Shown piece after piece: positions 43,134 to 52,514 of a stretch of DNA of 64,000 nt. Location: assembly GCA_902786745.1 (NCBI GenBank), contig CADADR010000003.1:186001-250000 (forward strand). The letters run 5' to 3'. Numbering within the stretch: the stretch's first letter is position 1; each line of letters starts with the position of its first letter. The position numbers were made by a program, and so were the translations under genes. The DNA is from an uncultured Bacteroidia bacterium (GTDB lineage: Bacteria; Bacteroidota; Bacteroidia; Bacteroidales; F082). The notes beneath the pieces were generated by a model. That model was given only the letters and a program-made list of their open reading frames with translations, made no database searches and had not been told where the DNA came from.

Positions 43134-46100
43134 ATGACTTTCAAAAGGTTAAACAACATTACAGGATGGTTGGCAGGCTTGATTGCCACCGTCGTGTATT
43201 TCCTCACGCTTGAGCCTACTGTGAGCTGGTGGGACTGCGGCGAGTACATTTCAACGGCATACAAACTCCAAGTGGGTCACCCGCCTGGGGCTCCTTTGTT
43301 CCAGATGCTAGGTCGATTCTTCTCACTCTTTGCAGGTGGCGACGTCACCAAGGTGGCTTTGATGGTCAACGTCATGTCAGCCATTTGCAGCGGCCTCACC
43401 ATCGTCTTCCTGTTCTGGACCATCACCATGCTCGCCCGTAAAGTGTGGATGAAGGAAGGAGAAGACGCACCTTGGACCAACAAGATCGGCGTGCTGCTGG
43501 CTGGCTTTGTCGGCGCAGTGGCCTACACCTTCACCGAGTCGTTCTGGTTCAATGCCGTCGAAGGCGAAGTCTATGCCATGTCATCGCTGTTCACTGCTGT
43601 GACCTTCTGGGCCATCCTGAAATGGGAGCGGGTGGCCGACGACCCGAAGAGTACCCGATGGATCATTTTCATCGCTTTCCTCATTGGCCTCTCCATCGGC
43701 GTTCACCTGCTCAACCTGCTTTGTATCCCCGCATTCGTATATGTGATCTATTTCAAGAAATGGAAGAAGACCTCCTTCTGGGGATTTGTCTTGGCAGGCT
43801 TGATTTCGGTGGCACTGCTGTGGCTCATCAATATGTTCCTCGTGCCTCAAATCGTCAATCTGGCGGGCAAGATGGAGCTGTTCTTCGTCAACACGCTCGG
43901 TGCTCCTTTCAACCTAGGCACCATCGTCTATTTCGCCGTGATTATTGGCCTCATCGTTTGGGGTCTCATCGCCACGACGAGACGCAAGAAAGTGTTATGG
44001 AATACCGCCATCCTTTCCTTCATGTTCATCCTGATCGGCTATTCGTCGTTCTTCATGCTGGTCATCCGTGCCAACACCAACACACCTATCAACGAGAACG
44101 AACCTAAGGATGCCCTTTCGATGCTATCGTACCTCAACCGTGAGCAATACGGAAGCTGGCCTCTACTCTATGGAGCGTATTACAATGCCCCTGTCAGTGG
44201 CCTCAAGGACGGCAACCCGACCTATGTGAAAGACAAGGAGGCCCATCGCTATGTGGTCACCGACGACAACAAGCAGAGCAAGCCCGACTATCCTTCTGAA
44301 CTGAAGACCATCTTCCCGCGTATGTGGAGTACACAAAGAGGCTCGCACTCGGACATGTACGACAGCTACCGTAAAGACGCCAATGGCGTGGTCAAAGGTA
44401 CACCCGTCCGTGTGAGGAACTACCGTGGCGAGGTCGTCACCGTCAACAAACCCACCTTCGGGCAAAACCTCAAGTTCTTCGTCCAATACCAATGCAACTG
44501 GATGTATTGGCGTTACTTCATGTGGAACTTCGTGGGCCGTCAAAACGACATTGAGAGCCAGGGCGAACTCAACCACGGCAACTGGCTCAGTGGCATCAGC
44601 TTCATCGACAACGCCCGTCTCGGCGACCAGGACAACATTCCTGAATGTCTGCAGAACCCGGGACGTACCACCTATTATTTCCTGCCGCTCATCCTAGGCC
44701 TCATCGGCTTGATTTGGCTGCTGAAGAAAGACTTGAAGCAAAGCTGGATCGTCTTCCTGCTCTTCTTCCTGACCGGTCTGGCCATCATCATCTACCTGAA
44801 CCAGACACCTAATCAGCCTCGTGAACGCGACTACTCCTATGCTGGCTCGTTCTATGCCTTTGCCATCTGGATCGGCTTCGGTGTGATTGCGCTCATCGAC
44901 TGGATCAACAAACTCCTGAAAAAGGAGAGCATGATCACCGTCGCGGCCGTCGGCCTGATCTGCTTCTTGGCAGTGCCTTGCGTGTTGGCCGCCAACGGCT
45001 GGGAAGAGCACAACCGTGCAGGTAAGACCTCGGCCCGCGACTGGGCGCGCAACTATCTCGCGCAGCTACCGCCCAACTCCGTCATCTTCACCCGCGGCGA
45101 CAACGACACCTTCCCCTTGTGGTACGTGCAAGAGGTGGAGGGCTTCCGAACCGACGTGCGCGTGTGCTGTTATATGCTATCGAGCGGCTATTGGTATGTC
45201 CACCAGATGGGCCGTAAGGTATACGAGTCGGAGCGCATGCCTCTTACCCTCTCGTACAAAGACTATGACAATGGTGTCAACGAGCAGATCCCTGTCGAAG
45301 AAGAAGATTACTTCAAGGGCAAGCAAGTCGAGCTGAAGCAAGTCATCGACTTCATCCATAATCCCAAGGCCGTGAAACGCTATATGGGTACCACCTACAA
45401 CTACGTGCCTTGCCGTAGCGTGAAACTCACCGTCGACAAAGAAGCCTGCATCAAGAACGGCATCGTTCCCGAAAGCATGAAAGACCAGATTGTGGACGAA
45501 ATTACTTGGGACATCAAGGAGAACTGGATCTACAAGAATGCCATCATGCTCCTTGACTTCATGGCCACCAACAACTGGGAACGTCCGGTGTACTTCACCT
45601 CGTTCAGCGACATGTCGAAGGTGCTTGGCATCGACAAATACCTCCACATGGAAGGCTTGGCCTATAGGTTCATCCCCGTCGAAGCCGAAGACTATTATAA
45701 AGGTGTCGGTGGCGTGTATCGTGAAGGCAGCTACGATCTTTTGGTCACCAAGGCCAATGAAGGCATCGTCAACTGGGGCAGCCTGAACCAAGAAGGCGTC
45801 GTCCCCGACCGCGAAAGCGTGCGCAACGCTGCCTACGCTCAACAGGCCTATTCCCGCTTAGCCCAGGCTTTGGTCAACCACCAAGAGTTTGACTCGGCCA
45901 TCATCGTGATGGACAAATACCAAGAGTTCTTCCCCAGCAAGAAGTTCCCTGCCGACATCCGTACCCTTCACTTCCCCGAGATGTATTACGTCTGCGGCGA
46001 CAGCGTGAAAGGCGACAATTACCTCATGCAGTTGGTCAACAACTATTGCGACAAGATCAGCTATTACGGCAGTATGAAGCCCAAACTTGTGGAATACTAC

Positions 46101-46235
46101 GAAGACGAAATCGGCGAAGGCATGAGCCTGCTCAAGCATTTCGGAGGCGTAGCCAAGAAATACGGGCGCACCGAGCTGGCGCAAGAGATTTCAGACCGCA
46201 TGATGGAATACCTCAATTTGTATTACGCAGAGTAA
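43134..46235 (+). CDS. DUF2723 family membrane protein (GT-C glycosyltransferase-like)
   Basis: 1,033-residue polytopic inner-membrane protein of the DUF2723 family, related to protein O-mannosyltransferase-type GT-C enzymes. The N-terminal signature EPTVSWWDCGEYISTAYKLQVGHPPGAPLFQ (about 27-57) carries the acidic residue expected in the first periplasmic loop. About 12 hydrophobic segments cover residues 10-640. A soluble region (about 650-1,033) follows, with RGDNDTFPLWYVQEVEGFRTDVRV and helical repeats at the end. In this phylum such proteins are thought to take part in lipid-linked sugar transfer to secreted proteins; the reaction here is inferred. It stands alone, with its own promoter and a shared terminator against lgt. 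Confidence 0.92.
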   Translation: MTFKRLNNITGWLAGLIATVVYFLTLEPTVSWWDCGEYISTAYKLQVGHPPGAPLFQMLGRFFSLFAGGDVTKVALMVNVMSAICSGLTIVFLFWTITMLARKVWMKEGEDAPWTNKIGVLLAGFVGAVAYTFTESFWFNAVEGEVYAMSSLFTAVTFWAILKWERVADDPKSTRWIIFIAFLIGLSIGVHLLNLLCIPAFVYVIYFKKWKKTSFWGFVLAGLISVALLWLINMFLVPQIVNLAGKMELFFVNTLGAPFNLGTIVYFAVIIGLIVWGLIATTRRKKVLWNTAILSFMFILIGYSSFFMLVIRANTNTPINENEPKDALSMLSYLNREQYGSWPLLYGAYYNAPVSGLKDGNPTYVKDKEAHRYVVTDDNKQSKPDYPSELKTIFPRMWSTQRGSHSDMYDSYRKDANGVVKGTPVRVRNYRGEVVTVNKPTFGQNLKFFVQYQCNWMYWRYFMWNFVGRQNDIESQGELNHGNWLSGISFIDNARLGDQDNIPECLQNPGRTTYYFLPLILGLIGLIWLLKKDLKQSWIVFLLFFLTGLAIIIYLNQTPNQPRERDYSYAGSFYAFAIWIGFGVIALIDWINKLLKKESMITVAAVGLICFLAVPCVLAANGWEEHNRAGKTSARDWARNYLAQLPPNSVIFTRGDNDTFPLWYVQEVEGFRTDVRVCCYMLSSGYWYVHQMGRKVYESERMPLTLSYKDYDNGVNEQIPVEEEDYFKGKQVELKQVIDFIHNPKAVKRYMGTTYNYVPCRSVKLTVDKEACIKNGIVPESMKDQIVDEITWDIKENWIYKNAIMLLDFMATNNWERPVYFTSFSDMSKVLGIDKYLHMEGLAYRFIPVEAEDYYKGVGGVYREGSYDLLVTKANEGIVNWGSLNQEGVVPDRESVRNAAYAQQAYSRLAQALVNHQEFDSAIIVMDKYQEFFPSKKFPADIRTLHFPEMYYVCGDSVKGDNYLMQLVNNYCDKISYYGSMKPKLVEYYEDEIGEGMSLLKHFGGVAKKYGRTELAQEISDRMMEYLNLYYAE

Positions 46236-46238
46236 ACC

Positions 46239-46276
46239 AAAAAAGAAAAGCAGCCTCAGAGCTGCTTTTCTTTTTT
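46239..46276. terminator. Bidirectional terminator between the DUF2723 gene and lgt
   Basis: Arms AAAAAAGAAAAGCAGC / GCTGCTTTTCTTTTTT around CTCAGA. The last codons of lgt overlap it. Confidence 0.9.
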
Positions 46277-47161
46277 ATGCATGAAGCTCCAAACTATCAT
46301 CCCTATGCCTATGAGCACAAAGGGGACGCTGAGCCATTGACCCATGTCGAAGGTCATGTTTTTCTCAAATTCCACTTGGACATTCTTAAGGAACTCGATG
46401 GCGATGCGCGAGCCAAAGATGATGATGAGGAAGGTGCCGAACATCAAGCCTGGCTGTCTGTCGCCAAGGTCGCGTTTGTAGTACATCCACAGCAGGATGA
46501 CCATAGCCACGAGGCAGAAGAAAGCCTCATAAAGGCCCGTCGGATGGCATGGCAGCCACTCGCTGGGCGGACAGGGAGCGTCCCATGCCGTGCATGCCGT
46601 GTAACTGTCGACCGTACCGCAGAACTGCTCAGCACCGCGAAGGAACACGAAACCCCAAGGCAAGGAGGTCGGCGTACCGTAAATCTCGTGGTTGAACACA
46701 TTGCCGCAGCGAATCAAAGCACCGACAAGGCACACGGGGATGACGATACGGTCCATGATCCAGATAAACGTGATATGCTGTTTTTCCTCTTTCTTTTTCG
46801 TGGACTTGTTGTATCTCCTCACATAAATCCAAAGGCCCAGCAGGATGCCGATGGCGCCACCATGGCTGGCGAGACCGCCTTCCCAAACGGCAAGCATCTT
46901 CAATGGATGGGCAAGATAATACTCAGGTTCGTAGAACAAACAATGTCCGAGTCGGGCACCCACAACCGTGAAGAGAAGCATATAAACCAGGAGTTTATCC
47001 AATGACTCGTCAGGCATCTTCTCACGACGGTAGATCTTTCGCATGATGAAATAGCCCAACAAAAAGCCCAAGGCCCACATAAGGCCATACCAACGGACAT
47101 GTATGCTGCCTATGGAAAACAGCACGGGATCGACATTCCAAGTGATGTAGTTTAACAACAT
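46256..47161 (-). CDS. lgt: Prolipoprotein diacylglyceryl transferase
   Basis: 301-residue inner-membrane enzyme that attaches diacylglycerol to the lipobox Cys, the first step of lipoprotein maturation; it would serve the several lipoproteins encoded in this window. Seven or so membrane segments. Motifs: RWYGLMWALGFLLGY, GARLGHCLFYEPEYY, EGGLASHGGAIG, the signature LIRCGNVFNHEIYG with its Arg, Asn and Glu, HPTGLYEA, and SRIAIEFLKN near the end. It has a promoter at 47180-47187 and is divergent from the ECF sigma gene. Confidence 0.97.
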   Translation of the reverse strand: MLLNYITWNVDPVLFSIGSIHVRWYGLMWALGFLLGYFIMRKIYRREKMPDESLDKLLVYMLLFTVVGARLGHCLFYEPEYYLAHPLKMLAVWEGGLASHGGAIGILLGLWIYVRRYNKSTKKKEEKQHITFIWIMDRIVIPVCLVGALIRCGNVFNHEIYGTPTSLPWGFVFLRGAEQFCGTVDSYTACTAWDAPCPPSEWLPCHPTGLYEAFFCLVAMVILLWMYYKRDLGDRQPGLMFGTFLIIIFGSRIAIEFLKNVQVEFEKNMTFDMGQWLSVPFVLIGIGMIVWSFMHKKEKQL

Positions 47162-47179
47162 GATTTCTTATTTTGAGCG

Positions 47180-47187
47180 CAAAAATA
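47180..47187 (-). promoter_or_regulatory. Promoter -7 box for lgt
   Basis: TATTTTTG then GCGC on the minus strand, 19 bases before the lgt start. Confidence 0.55.
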
Positions 47188-47189
47188 GA

Positions 47190-47197
47190 TATTTTTG
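47190..47197 (+). promoter_or_regulatory. Promoter -7 box for the ECF sigma operon
   Basis: TATTTTTG then CCG on the plus strand, back to back with the lgt box, 50 bases before the ATG at 47247. Confidence 0.5.
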
Positions 47198-47246
47198 CCG
47201 TTTGATGTAACTTTTTCGCCAAATCTCCGTATTACCTACATCAAAG

Positions 47247-47747
47247 ATGGACAGAAGTCAGTACAACCAGTGCGTGGAGCAATATGCCGACCGGCTTTTC
47301 CGCTTCGCGTTCTCGAGCCTCCGCAACCGCGAGCAGGCCGAGGACGTGGTGCAGGAAAGCTTTGCACGCGTTTGGGAGAAGGTCAAGACGATTGACTTCG
47401 CAAAGGCGAAATCCTATCTCTTCACCACTGCCCACCACGCCATGATTGACGAAGTCAGGCACCAACAACGCTTCGCTAACGTTGAAGAGCCATTACCGGC
47501 CAACGCGAAGACTACGCAAAACGCCTACCCCGACGTCAACGAAGTCCTGCAAAAGGCCTTGACCCTACTGCCCGAAGCGCAACGCACTGCGGTGTTGCTT
47601 CGCGACTACGAAGGCTACAGCTACCAGGAGATCGGCGACATCACAGGGATGAGCGAGGCACAGGTGAAAGTCAACATCTTCCGCGCACGCACCGCACTGA
47701 AAAACAGACTGAAAAGCATCGACAACCTTATTGACATAGAGCCATGA
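47247..47747 (+). CDS. ECF-type RNA polymerase sigma factor
   Basis: 166-residue sigma-70 of the extracytoplasmic-function group, with only regions 2 and 4. Region 2 (about 8-75): YADRLFRFAFSSLRNREQAEDVVQESFARVWEKV. Region 4 (about 105-160): LQKALTLLPEAQRTAVLLRDYEGYSYQEIGDITGMSEAQVKVNIFRARTALK, a complete HTH. Its stop overlaps the start of the next gene by four bases (ATGA), the usual coupling to an anti-sigma factor. Regulated genes unknown; the convergent DUF2807-barrel gene is a candidate. Confidence 0.94.
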   Translation: MDRSQYNQCVEQYADRLFRFAFSSLRNREQAEDVVQESFARVWEKVKTIDFAKAKSYLFTTAHHAMIDEVRHQQRFANVEEPLPANAKTTQNAYPDVNEVLQKALTLLPEAQRTAVLLRDYEGYSYQEIGDITGMSEAQVKVNIFRARTALKNRLKSIDNLIDIEP

Positions 47748-48583
47748 AGACAAACATCACCACCGACAACTACGAGGCTTACCTCCTTGACTATATGGAA
47801 GGTAACCTCAGTCCCGACGAGGCAGAGCAGCTGAAAGCCTTCGTCGCGGCTCAAGGCTTGGACTGGGACGAACTCACCGAGGAACTTCCGCATTTGGAGG
47901 CTCCTGTCCTTGCTTATGAAAACAAGGAAGGCCTGAAGAAAAAAGCAGCTGTTGTGCCGCTTTATGTCAAGATTGCCTCGGCTGCCGCTGCCGCCGGATT
48001 GCTGCTCACCGTCGGATTGTGGCCCGAGAAGACGTTGCCCAAAGTAGAACCCATCGCCAACTTAAAGCCCATCGAGGTCAGTCGGATCAACACCAACGAG
48101 TCCATAGCCTTGATTCCTAGACGGGCTACCGAAAACCCGACGACCACAACATGGGCCAAGGCCAACAAAACAACGTCGACTCCAAAAGCCTCGAACAAAA
48201 AACAAGTGTCCTCTGAAAGGGATGCCATGCCGATGCTGGCAGAGATGCAAGCCATCGAAGCACCTGCCACCATCACGAGTCAGCTCCTGCTTGCCCAAAT
48301 AACGGAACCCGACTATGCTCCATATAACATGCCTGACAACTACGCCCTGGCGTCATATACGGATGACGACTATGAAGAGACCTCGATTGGAGGCAAGGGC
48401 ATCCTGAGAATCACGGATGGCAAATACGAGAGTCTGGGCAGCATGATTCAAGAAGGGCTGCAACTCGCCAAGGAGGAAATCAACCTGGCCGCTGCCGACC
48501 TCGCCGTGAAGACCTTCTACCGTGTCGACGACCGCATCGAAGAGGCGAAAGAGCGCTGGGAGAAACGCCACGAGCAAGAGTAA
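47744..48583 (+). CDS. Putative anti-sigma factor
   Basis: 279-residue single-pass membrane protein. The cytoplasmic N-terminus (1-70) is helical and acidic (YEAYLLDYMEGNLSPDEAEQLKAFVAAQ), as in Bacteroidota anti-sigma proteins. One membrane segment at about 76-94 (IASAAAAAGLLLTVGLW) follows. A long periplasmic part is rich in Thr, Ser and Asn, then acidic with a charged C-terminal helix (RIEEAKERWEKRHEQE). Its start overlaps the sigma gene. No zinc-binding anti-sigma motif is visible. The call rests on position and topology. Confidence 0.75.
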   Translation: MKTNITTDNYEAYLLDYMEGNLSPDEAEQLKAFVAAQGLDWDELTEELPHLEAPVLAYENKEGLKKKAAVVPLYVKIASAAAAAGLLLTVGLWPEKTLPKVEPIANLKPIEVSRINTNESIALIPRRATENPTTTTWAKANKTTSTPKASNKKQVSSERDAMPMLAEMQAIEAPATITSQLLLAQITEPDYAPYNMPDNYALASYTDDDYEETSIGGKGILRITDGKYESLGSMIQEGLQLAKEEINLAAADLAVKTFYRVDDRIEEAKERWEKRHEQE

Positions 48584-48601
48584 CAATAGTACTACAACAA
48601 A

Positions 48602-48639
48602 CAATTAAAGGCCGCCTCAATCGAGGCGGCCTTTAATTG
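48602..48639. terminator. Strong bidirectional terminator after the anti-sigma gene
   Basis: Perfect 17-bp arms CAATTAAAGGCCGCCTC / GAGGCGGCCTTTAATTG with loop AATC, between convergent genes. Confidence 0.88.
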
Positions 48640-48665
48640 TTATGAGTTGATGATTTGACTTTGCT

Positions 48666-50048
48666 TTAGAAATTCAAGCTGAAGCCGAAGCTAGTCGTGT
48701 GGCAGGTCGGGGCATGAGCCTCGTCGAAAGTGGGCAGCAGGTTAAAGTTGGCGAAGAAACCCCAGCCGTCATTCTTGCCGATACGCAGCGAAGCGTCAAG
48801 TTTGAAACGATTCAAGTAATAGTCGCTATGCACCTTGACCTTATCTCCATTCTGGAATTTGACCTTGGTCCAGCCATCGACACGTAAGCCGCCAGTGACG
48901 CCTGCAGCGATATAGAGACGGCGGGTAGGACGCACCTCAATCATCAAAGGAGCCTGGACATAAAGGACGCCCAGCTTGCTCCTCCTCCATGTTGCAGCAT
49001 CCAAGGGTTCATACTCAAGATCAGAATCACCTTTAACCACCTTGATAGGTTTATTGAAGCTGTAGTTGTTCCATCCCAAGCCAATACCTGTGTAGAGGCC
49101 TGCGATGTGACGACGGTCGAAGGCAATGCCCACGTCAGCAATGTTGAAATTGAACACCCAGCTCCTCAGAGGACGCAACTCCAAAAAGCTATAATCTCCC
49201 TCAAAATTAGCCGTGGAGCCTGGACCTAGCAGCATATTCAAGCCAGCTTCGAAGCCGTTCCAGTTGCCATCAAAAAGGAGGTTCTTTTTTTCAGGACGTC
49301 TATTCTGATCAGGAGCCGGGCGGTCATTGCTTCTAGGACGAATAGAGTTTCCGCCCTGCTTGTGCTCGAAACGCTCACCCCATTTCTCCATCTTACGTCC
49401 CCACTCTTCCATGTCTTTCCCCCATTGTTCCATTCCTTTTTCGACATTCTTCCAATCTACGGAGTCGGAAAGACGTTCGAGATTAGTGCCCAGTTCGGCC
49501 ATAAGTTCGGAAAGCGACACGTCGTCACCACCTCTAGCCTCGCGTGATCCTCTTAAATCGATAAACGAATCGCCAGCCTTCATACCGTCGGTAACCAAGT
49601 CACCACTTCCAAGCAGTATGGCTTGCAACACATTGCATCTGCCCTCAAGGATGATGTCGCCCGATCCATTCAGGACAACGTGAACGGTGTCGTAATCCAA
49701 CTTCATCACCATATCGCCTGATCCACTACTATAGACATTGATATAATCACCATTAATAGTGTTCTTGCAGACGACATCAGCTGACGAAAGCAACTGGATG
49801 TTTTTAAGTTGCGAAATGGCGACTTCATAATCGTCAGAGCCAGAGAGAATGAGCATGTCTGACGTCCTATTGTAGTCAGTGACAATTTTGCCCTCTTTCT
49901 TCAATGATAATTGGCCTGGAGTCTGGCTGACATACACATCGCCCGAGCCAAGGACTCTGATGATATTGATTTGATCGGCTTCGTTTTGTGCCTTCACCGT
50001 TCCGAAGGCCAGCAGCAGCAAGGCTGCAAAAAATAATCTTGTCTTCAT
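48666..50048 (-). CDS. DUF2807 (head GIN) plus outer-membrane barrel protein
   Basis: 460-residue secreted protein with a two-part plan. Signal peptide MKTRLFFAALLLLAFGTVKAQ. Residues 25-170 form a DUF2807 adhesin-like right-handed beta helix with recurrent SGSGD / LSGSDD / LGSGD turns. A charged linker follows (about 190-255), with an amphipathic repeat built on EQWGKDMEEWGRKMEKWGERFE. Residues 265-460 form a PorT-like outer-membrane barrel (GFEAGLNMLLG, LYIAAGVTGGLRVDGW) ending TTSFGFSLNF with the terminal Phe. It converges on the ECF sigma/anti-sigma pair and may be in its regulon. Fusion of the two domains is seen in Bacteroidota but has no known function. Confidence 0.85.
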   Translation of the reverse strand: MKTRLFFAALLLLAFGTVKAQNEADQINIIRVLGSGDVYVSQTPGQLSLKKEGKIVTDYNRTSDMLILSGSDDYEVAISQLKNIQLLSSADVVCKNTINGDYINVYSSGSGDMVMKLDYDTVHVVLNGSGDIILEGRCNVLQAILLGSGDLVTDGMKAGDSFIDLRGSREARGGDDVSLSELMAELGTNLERLSDSVDWKNVEKGMEQWGKDMEEWGRKMEKWGERFEHKQGGNSIRPRSNDRPAPDQNRRPEKKNLLFDGNWNGFEAGLNMLLGPGSTANFEGDYSFLELRPLRSWVFNFNIADVGIAFDRRHIAGLYTGIGLGWNNYSFNKPIKVVKGDSDLEYEPLDAATWRRSKLGVLYVQAPLMIEVRPTRRLYIAAGVTGGLRVDGWTKVKFQNGDKVKVHSDYYLNRFKLDASLRIGKNDGWGFFANFNLLPTFDEAHAPTCHTTSFGFSLNF

Positions 50049-50125
50049 TGTATTAGTGTTTTATTGTTTGTTGTTTTTCTTATCAACAAACGTAATACGG
50101 AGAAACAACAAAAAAGTTACAGCCC

Positions 50126-52402
50126 TTACTCAAAAAAAGCGGAAAAATAGCATTTGCGCTCGGCGGTAAGGCTGTCGCCTTCGGTCAATTGCAACTTCAC
50201 GTAAACCTTCTGCAGGTCGGTATTTCTCAAATAATCGCGTAGGCCTTCCACCGTGTATTTCCGGTTTTCGTTCGCATCCATCTCCACTTTCACTTTTTGC
50301 TCAAACAACTGTTGGCCTTCAAGGTCGCACACCGCAACGGACAATGTTCCATCGATGTCACGCATCAAGTCGGAAGTGACGAAAACGCCATAGTCTTTCT
50401 TGTCGAGACTTAAAAGCACGGGCGCGTAAAGGGTCTTTAGTCTTTCGTGGAACACTTTGAGATTGCCGTAATAGTCGATGGACGACCAGGACGTCACGGG
50501 CCAAGCGTCATTGAGTTGCCAATAGAGCGTGCCCATATTGTAAGGCTTCGCGGTGCGGTGCGCCTCAATGGCAATCTCCATGCCGTAGGCCTGCGAGAGT
50601 TGGCTCAGATGCACATACTCCTCAAAGTCTTTCGGCTGGGCATTGGGGTAATATCGTTTGATGAAATCGTCGATTTGGCGTGTGCCACGGGCGTGTTTTT
50701 GGTGTGCGGCAATCACTTCGGCATCCTTGCTCAGCTCCTCGCCTTGCGCGATTTTCAGCAAAGTCGAATAATCGGGATAGCTTTGGTAGCCGTACTCGCT
50801 GTTGAAGCGACCCACCTTCTCGCGATAGACTTCGTAAGGCTGCTCGCCCCACCAAACGCCCCAATAGTGCACATCGCCTTCGGTCAGGCTTTCGGGTCGG
50901 CCCCAGCCTTTCGAGGGCGAGCTGGGCCAATAGGGTCGCGTGCCATCGAATTGCGCAACGGCTTGAGGCAGAATATTTTCAAACAACTTGTCATAGCCAG
51001 CTTTGATGGCTTTGTCGTCTTCCTCGCTCCAACCCAAAGACTGCTGCCAGCCCCAGTTATAGTAGCCTTCCGAGATCTCGTTTCCACCACACCACAAGGC
51101 TAACGACGGATGACTTGCCAATCGTCTCACCTGCTCCTCCGCCTCAATTCGGGCGTTTTCGAGGAAAGCCTCGTCATAGGGATACATCGTGCCGGCATAC
51201 ATAAAGTCCTGCCAGACCAAGATGCCCAATGAATCGCAAATGTTGAAGAAGTCGTCCGAGGGATAGATGCCACCGCCCCACACACGCAGCATATTGAAAT
51301 GAGCGTCTTTGGCTTGACGTAGCAGACGTAGCGTATTGTCGGCATTGATCCAAGTCTCAATCATCTCCTCGGGGACATAGTTCGCGCCTTTGGCATACAT
51401 CGGCACACCATTCACCTTGAAATAGAAGGCGCGGCCGATGCTGTCAGGCTCATCGACCATCTCGAAGGTACGGATGCCCGACTTGAACTTTTTGGAGTCC
51501 AGCACTCTGTTGTCTTTTTTCAGCGCCACCTCAAAGTCATACAATGGTTGTTCGCCCATCTCGTTGGGCCACCAAAGTTGAGGGTCTTGTATAAAAACAG
51601 GAAACACCTTATGATGACGGCCTTTCGACAGGCTCAAGGACCTGTTGGCTAAAGTCGTTGAACCTGTTGAGACGATAACTTCATATTCCCCGTCCGTTGC
51701 ATTCTCAACATCCAAATGCAGCGTCAACACGGCATGTACCGAATCAGCGCTGCATGTGACGGCATAGGCATCCTCCAAACGCGCCTCGTTCCAGCCCATC
51801 AGTTTCACGGGTTTCCAGATGCCCACATTCTTGTATTTCGGAGCCCAGTCCCAGCCGTGCTGATAAGGTGCCTTGCGCGAGACGGCATATTTTTCAGGCA
51901 GTTGCGGCTTATGTTGCTCATACGAAGCCAATTGTATGCTATCATAACGAGGAAAATGCACTTCCAAAAGGTTGTCTCTCTTTTTCAGCAAGTCTTTCAC
52001 ATCGTATTTCCATGTGCGGAACTGGTTGTCGGCAAAAAAGAGTTTTTCACCGTTCAAAGAAACATCAGCATAGGTATCGATGCCTTCAAAAACCAATTCA
52101 ACATTCTCTTTTTCAAGCAAATACTTGTCTACATCGAAATGCAAAGTGTAGTCCCAAGGATGGTCGGAAATCCAGAGCAATTGGTTTTCCACCGTACCGA
52201 GATAGGGATGCGGGATAAGACCGTTTTCATAGAGGCTCTGCTGCACCACCGAGGGCACATCGACCTGCATATTAATATCTAAGGTGTCGCCCGTGAGCGT
52301 CCAGCCTTGGTTGAGGCTTTGCATGACGACGTTGGGTTTTTCGACCTGTTGGCACGCAGAGAAGGCGAATGCCAATAGAATCAAGGGGAATAACTTTTTC
52401 AT
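50126..52402 (-). CDS. Beta-mannosidase, glycoside hydrolase family 2 (lipoprotein)
   Basis: 758-residue surface or periplasmic beta-mannosidase that removes terminal beta-mannose, as in the core of N-glycans or from mannans. Lipobox FSAC with Cys17. The N-terminal jelly roll and the sandwich domains include QHGWDWAPKYKNVGIWKPV (about 181-199). The TIM barrel has the acid/base Glu in LWCGGNEISEGYYNWGW (about residue 440) and the nucleophile Glu in FNSEYGYQSYP (about 535). All key residues are present. Residues 254-262 (RSLSLSKGR) are the translation of an interspersed repeat inserted in frame in a sandwich-domain loop. It lies upstream of nothing obvious in its own pathway, but cutC and a GH20 gene are adjacent. 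Confidence 0.92.
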   Translation of the reverse strand: MKKLFPLILLAFAFSACQQVEKPNVVMQSLNQGWTLTGDTLDINMQVDVPSVVQQSLYENGLIPHPYLGTVENQLLWISDHPWDYTLHFDVDKYLLEKENVELVFEGIDTYADVSLNGEKLFFADNQFRTWKYDVKDLLKKRDNLLEVHFPRYDSIQLASYEQHKPQLPEKYAVSRKAPYQHGWDWAPKYKNVGIWKPVKLMGWNEARLEDAYAVTCSADSVHAVLTLHLDVENATDGEYEVIVSTGSTTLANRSLSLSKGRHHKVFPVFIQDPQLWWPNEMGEQPLYDFEVALKKDNRVLDSKKFKSGIRTFEMVDEPDSIGRAFYFKVNGVPMYAKGANYVPEEMIETWINADNTLRLLRQAKDAHFNMLRVWGGGIYPSDDFFNICDSLGILVWQDFMYAGTMYPYDEAFLENARIEAEEQVRRLASHPSLALWCGGNEISEGYYNWGWQQSLGWSEEDDKAIKAGYDKLFENILPQAVAQFDGTRPYWPSSPSKGWGRPESLTEGDVHYWGVWWGEQPYEVYREKVGRFNSEYGYQSYPDYSTLLKIAQGEELSKDAEVIAAHQKHARGTRQIDDFIKRYYPNAQPKDFEEYVHLSQLSQAYGMEIAIEAHRTAKPYNMGTLYWQLNDAWPVTSWSSIDYYGNLKVFHERLKTLYAPVLLSLDKKDYGVFVTSDLMRDIDGTLSVAVCDLEGQQLFEQKVKVEMDANENRKYTVEGLRDYLRNTDLQKVYVKLQLTEGDSLTAERKCYFSAFFE
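51619..51642. repeat. GGCC-TTTCGACAGGCTCAAGG repeat inside the beta-mannosidase gene, copy 3
   Basis: GGCCTTTCGACAGGCTCAAGG then ACC. It matches the intergenic unit at 42768-42791 with few changes, and its length keeps the reading frame; it encodes RSLSLSKGR. Confidence 0.75.
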
Positions 52403-52462
52403 TGTGAGATATTATTTGCACTCAGAAATCGCAGAATTATGGGAATTGTTGCCGCTTCGCGC

Positions 52463-52513
52463 TTCTGCGTATTCTGCGTATTCTGCGTGAGATAAACATT
52501 CCTGCGTGAGATA
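52463..52513. repeat. Short tandem TTCTGCGTA / CTGCGTGAGATAA repeats
   Basis: TTCTGCGTA twice, then TTCTGCGTGAGATAA, then CCTGCGTGAGATAA, in the 112-base gap between the mannosidase start and the cutC stop. No promoter is clear here. Confidence 0.6.
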
Positions 52514-52514
52514 A

